Shown here: piece by piece, positions 37,468-47,667 of the stretch
Numbering within the stretch: the stretch's first letter is position 1
Layout of the letters: each line of letters begins with the position of its first letter
Assembly: GCA_032158295.1 (NCBI GenBank)
Contig: CM063244.1
Location: forward strand, 27,645,848 to 27,709,847
Reading direction: 5' to 3'
Source of the DNA: Pycnopodia helianthoides
Taxonomy: Eukaryota; Echinodermata; Asteroidea; Forcipulatida; Asteriidae
Length of the DNA: 64,000 nucleotides
The notes under the pieces: model-generated
The model's input: the letters and a program-made list of their open reading frames with translations, nothing else
Database searches by the model: none
Told to the model about the DNA's origin: nothing
Made by a program: the position numbers and the translations under genes

Positions 37468-40221
37468 TTTTTTGAGGTGTTCGTGCAACAGCGCGAACAA
37501 CTCATTGTTTTTGTTCGGTTTTTTTTTAGGTGTTTGTGCAACAGCACGAACAACTCATTGTTGAGGTGTTCATGCAACAGCACGAACAACTCATTGTATT
37601 TGTTCGTTTTTTTTTTTTTTTAGTTTTACTTATTCTTCTCAGTGGGCTTTGTCCGCAAGCAAACGCATGCTTGTAAACATTTGATCAACTTGAAACTTCA
37701 TGTGAAGTTAGAACATAACTAGCAGAAGCCGAGTAAGTTGTGACGTCATGATTACGTCATCAGGTGTCAAATTACAAGCCATTTAAGGTCAAAAAGTGAC
37801 CTCATGCCTATGCCTGTATGTCTCTGAATAATAAAGTTACACAATTCAACTTTGGGCATATGATACACAAAGACATGGGCAACATTTGAAAAGTTAACGC
37901 AAAATTCACATGACCTTTACCTACGGTCGTACCGGAAGGTCAAAGTTTGCCTATGTGTAATTCTTTAAAAAAACACTTTCTCGGTAAAATTATTAACTTC
38001 AGTATATCTGATCAACTTCAAATTAATACCACATTAGGACATGGATAAAACCTCCACCAGGTAGTTGTGACGTTATGATGACGTCATCAGGTGTCAAAAT
38101 ACACTAAAACAAAGTTTAATACTTCATAAATTCATAACTCGAGAAGTACGTTAGCTATTATTTCAATCTATACATCATCGGGGAGGTCTTGAAAAATGTA
38201 GCAATTACAACACAAAGTGTTACACCATTTGACCTTGACTTCCTGTTTAAACCGGAAGTTGAAAATTTCAAATTTCATACTTTAAGAAATATTCATACTT
38301 TTTACACACACACTACTCACAGATTTTACATCATGTTATAGGTCCAAAGGCGTTCTCAAACTTTGCCACAGAGATGTTACCTATTTGACCTTCACTTCCG
38401 GTTGAAATCGGGTATGCATTGACACGCTGTTAAACCGCGGGAAAATAACCGCACTGAAAACACACACAATCCGTGATCTATACCAGTTGCAATGTGAGCG
38501 GCTTTTCGTTCTATTGACCGCAAGGGGGCGAAGTCCAAACATGCTTGTACTCTAGTCTCTGTTCAAGGTTCACGCATCCTGATTTCGGCAATAGCTTTGT
38601 TAGTCTCTAAAACAGCCGTCTATGCAAACCTCGCTAACAATCAAAAGCTTGTTTAGACTTTTGCTAAATTGTGCAGCTTGTAATGCTTTTACGAAGAGTT
38701 ATTCTTGGCCACTAGAAATAACCATAATACAATGTATTTTCATGATAATTAACGATTCGCAAATAATAGTTATTAACATTTATGTTTCATTAGGGATTTC
38801 GGCCAACAGCCAAACAACTAGTGTTATTGCTCTGTTTTTTAGGTGTTCGGCCAACATCCGAACAACTATTGTTATTGCTCTGTTTTTTTTTTTCTTTCTT
38901 GGTTTTCTTCTTCGCAAAAAGAAAAGCTTGTATGAACTTGAAACTTACCGTGTACAAAGATCTTTGAGACTAGATGAATCCGCAACTTGTTTGGAATGAT
39001 GACGTATATAATTGATAACATCATTACGTTAAATAAACGTTAAATAATTTGAAAAATTCATATCTTGAGAACCATATATGCTACATACAGGATCTTTGAT
39101 GCATATGAAAGGTCTTGTAATGTTGTACACATTGTATGCAAATTTTGACCTCATTTGACCTTTACCGGAAGTTAAATTAAAAATTATGTTTTAGGGGCTC
39201 AAGAGCCTAAGTGAATAAAAATATGAAAAAACTTTCAACGCATAATATTGTGTTTAGCTCATGAGCATTTTATATGATATATGACGTCATAGCTACGTCA
39301 CAACGACAATCGTTAACGAGGTCGAAATTTTTTAAATTTTGCTATCTCCAAAAATTAAAGATTGTACGGACTTGAAACTTACCATATACCTAGACCACAG
39401 TGTGTACATGGCAAAATACATTTGTTTTTGAATTACGACGGCATCAATGACGTCATTACATTAAATTGAAGTTTTATATTAAAAATAATCATATCTCAAG
39501 AACCATGCTAAATACATAATATGTGCACCATATGAAAGCTCTTAAGGTATTAAACAAATCTTACCCACATTGTGACTCCGTTTGACCTTTACTTTACTAA
39601 AGCACATTTTTTATCATGACGTCATCGGGTGTCAAGTTACAGTAATTCAAAGCTTAGTACTTTAAATATCATATCTCCTGAACTGCATGTCATAAAGTCG
39701 TAATATTTGTGTTGTCTTGTAGCTTACAACACTTTTGACATTTTGTTCATATGCATGACCCCATGTTGACGTTTCCTTCTAGTCCAAAGAGGAAGTTTAA
39801 ATATTAGAAATCATATTTCCTGAACCACATGTCATGAAGTCTTAATCTTTGTGCTGCTTGCTAGCTGAATACACGTCTGACATTTTATTCCCGAAGCATG
39901 ACCCACTTGACCTTTCCTTCCGGTCCAAACAGGAAGTTCTAAATATACGAAACTCTATCCTCTGGTCAAGGTTCTCGTAACCTTATTTTGGCAATAGCTT
40001 TGTCATTCTTTAAAACAGCCGTCCATGCAAACCCCGCTATCAATCAAACGTCAGGCTTTTAATCATATGCTTTTGCTAATGTGTGCACGTTGTTAGGCAC
40101 GCCACAAAACAGTAATGGCACCAAATTCCACTCAATGCAATAGCTCTTGCGTTGACTTCAACACTGACCCCATTGATAGCCGAACACCTCGTGTTTGTTT
40201 GGACAAACACTTGCGCTCTAG
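37468..40221 (+). mobile_element. Repeat unit 10
   Basis: Begins with three 5' hairpin units (37472-37600). A second, diverged pair of 5' hairpins appears at about 38795-38890, suggesting two fused elements. Ends GTGTTTGTTTGGACAAACAC, TTGCGCTCTAG. Confidence 0.55.
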
Positions 40222-41685
40222 TTTTTTTTTTTTTTTTTTTAGTTTTTCTTCTTCTCAGTGGGCTTTGTCCACAAAAAAAACGCATAGTTGCAAGCCTATA
40301 TCAACTTGAAACTTTACATGTAGGTAGATTGCAACTAGCAGATGATACAGGAGTTGTTGCGTCATGATGACGTCATCGGGTGTCAAATTACAAGCAATTT
40401 AAGTTCAAAAAGTGACGTCATGCCAATGCCTGTATGTCTCCGAATATTATAGCTACAATATTCATATTTGGTCATATGATAGACCAAGACATGGGCAACA
40501 TTTAAAAAGTTAACCTTAAAATCGTATGACCTTTACTTCCGGGTCGTTCCCTGGGTCGAAGTTTGCCTTTGGTTTTTTTCTTGAAAAACATCATTTTCGG
40601 GCTTGTCTACAGCATAACTCAAGATTGAAATTGAATTTAACATTGAAACTCATCAGACATTTGAACCTCAATATCAAGACAACACAAACTTGATGATGTC
40701 ATGATGACGTCATCGGGTTTGGAATTACAATAAATCAAAGTTTAATATTTGTAAAAAATCATAACTCGTGAACCGCATGTTGGATTTTTACAATCGACAC
40801 ATCATCGGACAGGTCGTTGAAAGTTTAACAAACCCTACACAAAACTTGACCCCATTTGACCTTAACTTCCGGTTCAAATCGGAAGTTGAAAATTTCAACA
40901 ATTCGTATCTCAAAAACTGCCAATTATTTTAGTTTATTTTTTGTATCAAGGTGTGGAACGTTAAGCCTGTTCAAACTTTTGCACTCAGATGACAATATTT
41001 TGACCTTTACATGAGGTCGAAAAAGGCGCACGTTTAAGTTGACCCACCGTGACAACGCACGATAGTGAAACTGAAAGAACACAGGTAGACATACGAACGT
41101 GCGCCTACACATTGCATGCATTGAAGGCTATGCGTACCGTGGCGTGTTCTGCTCGACTGATCACAGGCGGGCAAAGTCCATTTGGCATAGGCTATGCATT
41201 GAGCAAGGCTGTATGGGCTGTTAGTCTAATCCAAGTGTGAGCATTTTTGTCAGATAACAAAAGACACACTTCCAAAGATCACACAACCTTCAAACTTCGC
41301 ACATAGTTAGCTGTTCAATTGTAGAAGACACCGCTTTCTTGACGTCATAATGACGTAATCAGGTGTTCAATTAATTTAAAAAAAATAATATATTTGAAAA
41401 ATGTATAACTTATGAACCGTGCATCGGAATTTTACAATCTATACATCATCGGAGAGGTCTTTGAAAAATAAACAAACGCTACACAGAGTGTTGACTCAAT
41501 TGACCTTGTCTTTCGGTTGAAAGCGGAAGTTAATTAGTAACCTTAGCATTTATTTCCTGTGTAACAAATGTACTTTCCGTGAAAATTAAAAAGCTTTCAA
41601 CAATCTTTTCATCGATTTAATTAAACACTGACCCAATTGATAGCCGAACACCTCTGTGTTTGTTCGTACAAACACTAAATTCTAG
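40222..41685 (+). mobile_element. Repeat unit 11 (1.5 kb, twin of the intron-1 insertion)
   Basis: T run, start block, standard modules, hairpin and TAAATTCTAG. It is the closest visible relative of the reverse-oriented element at 48074-49576. Confidence 0.65.
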
Positions 41686-42890
41686 TTTTTTTTTAGTTTT
41701 TCTTCTTCTCGGTGGGCTTTGTCCACAAAAAAACGCATAGTTGCGAGACCTATATCAACTTGAAACTTCACATGTAGGTAGATGCAACTAGCAGATGATA
41801 CAGAAGTTGTGGCGTCATGATGACGTCATCGGGTGTCAAATTACAAGAAATTTAAGTTCAAAAAGTGACGTCACGCCAATGCCTGTATGTCTCTGAATAT
41901 TATAGCCACAGTAGTTATATTTGGGCATATGATAGACCAAGACATGGGCAACATTTGAAGAGTTAACGCAAAATTCACATGACCTTTACTTCTGGTCGTA
42001 CCGTAAGGTCAACGTTTCCCTTTGTGTAATTCTTTAAAAAAACACTTTCCCGGTAAAAACATTAACTTCTGTATATCAGATCAACTTCAAATTAACACCA
42101 TGTTAGGACCGTAATACAACCTCCATCAGGTAGTTGTGACGTCATGATGACGTCATCAGGTGTCAAAATACAGTAAATGCAAGTTAAATACTTCAAAAAA
42201 TCATAACTCGAGAAGTAATTTACCTATTATTTCAATCTACACATCATCGGAGAGGTCTTGAAAAATGTAGCAATTACTACACAGAGTATTACACTATTTG
42301 ACCTTGACTTCCTGTTCAAACCGGAAGTTGAAAATTTCAAATTTCATACTTTAAGAATTATCCGTAATTTTTACGCACAAACTAATCACAAATGTTACAT
42401 CATGTTGTAGGTCCATAAGCGTTTTCAAACTTTGCCACAGAGATGTTACCCATTTGACCTTCACTTCCGGTTGAAATCTGGTTTGCATTGACCCGCTGTT
42501 AAACCGCGGGAAAATACTTGCACCGTAAACACACACATTGCGTGATCTATATCAGTTGCATTGTGAGCGGCTTTTCGCTATTTTGACCGCAAAGTCCATA
42601 GTCCAAACATGCTTTGTACTCTAGTCTCTGTTCAAGGTTCCGCAATCTGATTTTGGCAATAGCTTTGTTAGTCTCTAAAACAGCCGTCCATGGAAACTTC
42701 GCTAACAATCAAACGTCAGGCCTTTAATCTTGTGCTTTTGTTAGACTTTCGCTAAAGTGTGTAGCTTGTTAGGCACGCCACAAAACAGTTATGGCACCAA
42801 ATTCAACTAAATGCAATAGCTCAGGCGTTGACACAACCTATTAATAGACGAACACCTCGGTGTTTGTTCGTACAAACACTTAAGCTCTAG
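41686..42890 (+). mobile_element. Repeat unit 12 (1.2 kb)
   Basis: Standard short unit with several TGACGTCA palindromes, a CCTGTTCAAACCGGAAG block, the perfect terminal hairpin and CTCTAG. Confidence 0.65.
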
Positions 42891-44734
42891 TGAATTTTTG
42901 AGTTTGTTTCATCTCAAAAATACACACAAATCGTTGTCTGCAGACTTTGACCTTCTTCCCAAGATCGTACGGTCATGAAACTTAGCAACAGTGTTACACC
43001 TGATAAATAGATGAAACAGAAGTTTTTACAACATAATGACGTCATCCAGGGGTTAATTGGGTAATTAAATGTATTTAATTTTAATCAAATTTTGAGGTGT
43101 TGGTTTAACAACCAGAACTCACAAACTAAGAACAATAAATTCGCTGTTATTTCTTGAAAATAAACCACTGTAAGCAGCCATGCGACAATTCATGCATGTT
43201 TACTTTCGAGACACATTTTTATATATAACTGTGAATCTATCAAATGCACAATGGGTTAATGTACACAATAGTATCTAGACTCCGAAGTTTAATTTAGTAC
43301 ATTCAGTATGTCAGACAATAAACCATTGCAAGTAGCAATGTGAGAAGTCACGAACGTTTACTTTCGAGACACATTTGTGAAGGTAACTGTTAAGCAATCA
43401 AATCGTCACCCACCGAATTCACAAACACACACGTATACAGTAAAAGGTAACAATTGTATAAAACGGCATTTAATGTTGAAGGCTTTTATAAAATCCCACT
43501 TTCCTTCAAAACGTCACTAGTTTTTTTTACAGTGAAGACTTGTTGCTTTGAACTTCATACATAAAATGGTGCTTATGACTGCTTTTCGTCCTAAATTAAT
43601 AAGCAATAAAGTAAAACGTTTTGTGTTAGTATGTGAAATCAAAAATTGATGCAAAATGTTTTCGAGCTTGAAACATGAGTACCGTAGCTCACAGTATTCC
43701 GGGATGGGATGGGAAACAACTTCTGACTCGATCAAGCATATTCTGTAGATTTCAAAATTAAACTTATTTTGTTTGACACTCTTGAAAAATAGACGATTGA
43801 TAGAGCGTGCTCTAACACGTGGTGACTTCATAATTCATTACATCATAACATAAGAGAACACATAAAGTAGCATACCGCGCCACACAGTCTTATGGAGGTA
43901 TTTTCTTACCACACAGGCCATAGGACATGAATTGTGGCGAGCGAAATGTATTGACTTTACGCTGGGTACTGGTGACGTCATGATGACGTCGCACAATGTT
44001 TTAGTCTAACAAATACATCTACAGTATCCCAAAAGTACACAATCGAAAACAGTTGATCGGACTTATTCTTTTTGAGATATGGTGGTCTTAAGATTTGCTA
44101 ATTATATTCATGTCATAATGTATCATACAATGAATGTCAATGTACTGTGAAACTATCAAATGTACAAATATGTGTACTGGTAAATGTACAAAATAGTGCC
44201 TCGACTCCAAAGTTTTATGTAGCGTTTAAATTGTATCAGTCAATAAACCATTGCAAGCAGTGATGTGACACAAAAATGACCTATAACTTTTAAAATATCA
44301 AATGTGCAAATAAATGCAATGGATGTACACAATAGTGTCTAGACTCCTAAGTTTCGTGTCGTGTATACATTGTATGAGACAATTAACCATTGCAAGCAGT
44401 CATGCGACAAGTCGAGACACATTTTGTCAATGTTGTAACAATCAAATAGTCACCGACGCCACGCACACGTAGATCCCAGTGAAAAGTAACAATCGGAGAA
44501 AACGGCGTTCAATGTTCAACGCTTTTTTTAAATCCCGCTTTCCTTTATGGGTATTTTTACTGGTTTTCTTACAGCGGAGACTTTAGCTTTGATTTTCATT
44601 TAAATGGTGCTTTTGACTGCTTAAATGATACTCTTTACAATGTCAACCGCGTGTATTGAAAAAATGCTCATCATTCCCCCACCATGGGAACCGAACACCT
44701 TGAGTTTGTGGTATGACAAACTCTGAATCTCTAT
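42891..44734 (+). mobile_element. Repeat unit 13 (divergent)
   Basis: Only a few standard modules are present. Instead it has recurring 'aataaaccattgcaagcag' and 'ctttcgagacacatttt' blocks (near 43159, 43317, 44243 and 44381). The stretch about 43300-43560 is repeated at about 44230-44600. The end is a diverged hairpin (GAGTTTGTGGTATGACAAAC) and CTCTAT. Confidence 0.5.
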
Positions 44735-45936
44735 TTTTTTAAAGTTTTTCTTCTTCTCGGTAGGCTTTGTCCACAAAAAACGCATAGTTGCGAAACTTAT
44801 ATCAACTTAAAACTTTACATGTAGGTAGATTGCAACTAGTAGATGATACAGAAGTTAAGGCGTCATGATGACGTCATCGGGTGTCAAATTACAAGCAATT
44901 TAAGTTCAAAAAGTGACGTCACGCCGATGCCTGTATGTCTCTGAATATTATAGCTAGAGTAGTTATATTTGGTCATATGATAGACCAAGACATGGGCAAC
45001 ATTTAAAAAGTTGACGCAAAATTCACATGACCTTTATTCCGGTCGTACTTGAAGGTCAAAGTTTCCCTTTGTGTTATTCTTATAAAAAAAAACTTTCCTT
45101 GTAAAACAATAATTTCTGTATATCAGATCAACTTCTAATTAACACCATGTTAGGACCGTAATACAACCTCCATCAGGTAGTTGTGACGTCATGATGACGT
45201 CATCAGGTGTCAAAATACAGTAAATCAAAGTTTAATACTTCAAAAAATCATAACTCAAGAAGTACTTTAACTTTTAACTCAATCTATACATCATCGGAGA
45301 GGTTTTGAAAATGTAGCAATTACTACACAACATGTTACACTATTTGACCTTGACTTCCTGTGCAAACCGGAAGTTGAAAATTTCAAATGTTATACCCTAA
45401 GAAATATTCATACTTTTTACACATACACTACTCACAAATGTTACACCATGTTGTATGTCTATAAGCGGTCTCAAACTTTGCCACACAGATGTTACCTATT
45501 TGACCTTCACTTCCGGTTGAAATCGGGTATGCATTGACCCGCTGTTAAATCGCGGGAAAATAACTGCACTGAAAACACACACACAATGCGTGATCTATAA
45601 CAGTTGCATTATGAGCGGCTTTTCGTTCTATTGACCGCAAGGCGCAAAGTCCAAACATGCTTGTACTCTAGTCTCTGATCAAGGTTCATGCATCCTGATT
45701 TTGGCAATAGTTTGTTAGTCTCTAAAACAGCCGTCCATGCAAACCTCGCTTACAATCAAATGCCAGGCTTTTGTTCGTGAGCTTTTTTAGACTTTTGCTA
45801 CAGTGTGTAGCTTGTTAGGTACGCCACAAAACATTGATGGCACCAAATTCAACTAAATGCAATAGCTGAGGCGTTGACACAACCCATTAATAGCCGAACA
45901 CCTCGGTGTTTGTTCGTACAAACACTTAACCTCTAG
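44735..45936 (+). mobile_element. Repeat unit 14 (1.2 kb, last of the concatemer)
   Basis: Close to repeat unit 8. Ends with the perfect hairpin, TTAACCTCTAG, then TTTAG of the plexin flank, which marks the right edge of the array. Confidence 0.65.
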
Positions 45937-46129
45937 TTTAGAATAGATCTTGTTATCAAATAAAAATTAACAAATGCCTGCTCTCATGCTTGACCTTTTC
46001 TTCCAGTTGGGTAAACAACATAGGGCCTACCCGCCACACTGATGTGTGTGAAAAGGCTGTATATTTTGTTCGCAAGATTATTTCCGTCTCATAGTGGTTG
46101 TCTAGACTGCTGAGTACTACGGCTCTCTC

Positions 46130-46503
46130 AAATCGCTGAAGTTTTTGGCTGCCACAATTAAACAAACTGTTGGTTTGTTTCTGCAGTAAGACTGCCGAGC
46201 ACGCTTCGATTCTCACTCAAATAACTCTGGAATCGCGGTGCCAACGTTATCCCAATCAAAGCAATTCATAAATAGCTTTTCAGTTTAGTTTCTGGCAGAT
46301 TTTAAACATACACACACTTTTTGTTTGTATAAGAGCCTTGTAAAATTTTGAGCGACAAAGCTACTCGTTCTTGGAAAGTTTTAGATCATTCTCCAGTCTT
46401 GCGTTTGTCTTACTGTGCCTGAGCCTTTGTACACTCTGGAGGAAACAGAAGAACAGAAGTCAAATAGTAATTTTCTGAGGTCCCTTCGTCGACAATCGAC
46501 TCT
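46130..46503 (+). promoter_or_regulatory. Promoter / 5' UTR region of the plexin gene
   Basis: It aligns with 5937-6375 upstream of the duplicated exon. The conserved CATAAATAG and TCAGTTT words are weak core-promoter candidates. The sequence directly before the ATG, CGTCGACAATCGACTCT, is identical in both copies. The transcription start cannot be fixed from sequence. Confidence 0.4.
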
Positions 46504-47667
46504 ATGGAGGCCCAGAGGAGCCACGTAGCCATGTTGTTTGCTGTATGTTTGATTCTGCTGGGATTATTAAGTACTGTTGTATCAGCTGAATGGCAAGGAG
46601 ATCTGTCATCTTATCACATTGCTTCATTCAGTAATCCTCATCCTCCTAGACCTCCCAATGATCCATCTGGTAACCACAATGCTAAATTCAGTCATTTCAC
46701 TCTATCTGGCCCTGATGGAGCTGTGTATGTTGGAGCTGTCAACTACTTATACAGACTGGATATTTCATTGAATCTGCTGCAGAATGTTAGTACATGTCAA
46801 GAACTAGGAAGTTATAGATGTGATACATTCACCAACTACAATAAAATCCTGATATTAGATAATCAGAATCGTTTGATTACATGTGGAAGTGAGAAAGGAG
46901 GAAAGTGTCAGTTCAGGAATCCAGATGATTTGACTGATGTGTTGTTTCGTCCAGTGCCTGATGTTACTGGATTTGGAGATCTGTCCACTGTTGGTTTGAT
47001 TGCACCAGGAACTGATGGACCAACTGGACCAGGGCCAGATGGAGGAGACCGGTTGTATGTAGCTGTGACTTATGCTAATGAGGATGGGTATAGAGGTATC
47101 CCACCAGTTAGCAGAAGACTCCTTAGTTCAGAGGGGTTGTTGACATCCCCATCAGGAATGGGGGTTTCTTCATTAGTTGCATTTGATGTTTCTTATACTC
47201 AGGATCCATTCCCAATTAATAATGTAGCTGGTTTCTCATTTGATGGATTCACATACTTCATCACTTCTCAACAAGACGATCTTGGTTCCAACGTCATTGT
47301 TGCTAAAATCAACAGAGTCTGTCAGACCAGTCCAACATTTGACTCTTACACAGAAATCACCCTACAATGCCAAGGATCAGATGGTAGTGTGTACAGTTTG
47401 GTACAAGCTGCTCATATTGGCCCAGCAGGTCAGGATCTTGCTGTATCATTAGGTTTTAATGCTGAGGACATGGTGTTGTATGCAGTGTTTGCTAAGAATG
47501 AAGGAGCTGATGTGACTAGTGATGTATCTATTGATCAGTCGGCATTGTGTGTGTATAAGATGAGTGATATTTTAGATGCCTTCAAGGAAGCAGTCAGGGG
47601 ATGTATACAAGATGGAGATGACTACTCAGTGCAGTACTTGCAAGGATCCAGATGTAATAGATTACCA
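46504..47667 (+). CDS. Plexin exon 1: signal peptide and most of sema domain
   Basis: 388 codons, phase 0. The start MEAQRSHVAMLFAVCLILLG gives a typical signal peptide ending near VVSA|EW. The sema part includes VYVGAVNYLYRLD, CQFRNPDDL, AGFSFDGFTYFITSQQ and LCVYKMSDILDAF, all usual plexin sema landmarks. The donor is CCA|GTGAGT. A frameshifted near-copy lies at 6376-7540. Confidence 0.92.

Larger units (their letters stand above)
9564..45936 (+). mobile_element. Head-to-tail concatemer of Helitron/Helentron-like non-autonomous elements
   Basis: About fourteen consecutive units in one orientation. The 3' end recurs as CCGAACACCTCGGTGTTTGT, continuing to a perfect hairpin (8-bp arms GTGTTTGT / ACAAACAC around TCGT), then about 11 nt and CTAG followed by T. 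Examples of the CTAG are at 14432, 21568, 26381, 28792, 31317, 32419, 33607, 37464, 40218, 41682, 42887 and 45933. The 5' end, where kept, is TGAGGTGTTCG followed by its own hairpin and a T tract. The 5' GAGGTGTTCG and 3' CGAACACCTC are inverted repeats of each other. A terminal hairpin before CTRR, insertion next to T, no target duplication and head-to-tail arrays are known marks of rolling-circle transposons. No Rep/helicase gene was seen, so the units are non-autonomous. Family assignment is inference. Confidence 0.65.

Noticed and set aside
43517..43831. Minus-strand open frame of 104 codons
   Set aside because: Lies within repeat unit 13, has no recognisable motif, and is of a length expected by chance in AT-rich DNA.
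9564..45936. CRISPR array or bacterial-type repeats
   Set aside because: The repeats are long, interspersed with variable T tracts and domain-like modules, and lie in intron-containing animal DNA. There is no regular short-repeat/unique-spacer pattern and there are no cas genes.
9564..45936. Centromeric or telomeric satellite
   Set aside because: Units vary from 1.1 to over 4 kb, differ in content, share transposon-like termini, and a solitary copy exists in plexin intron 1. No TTAGGG array was seen.
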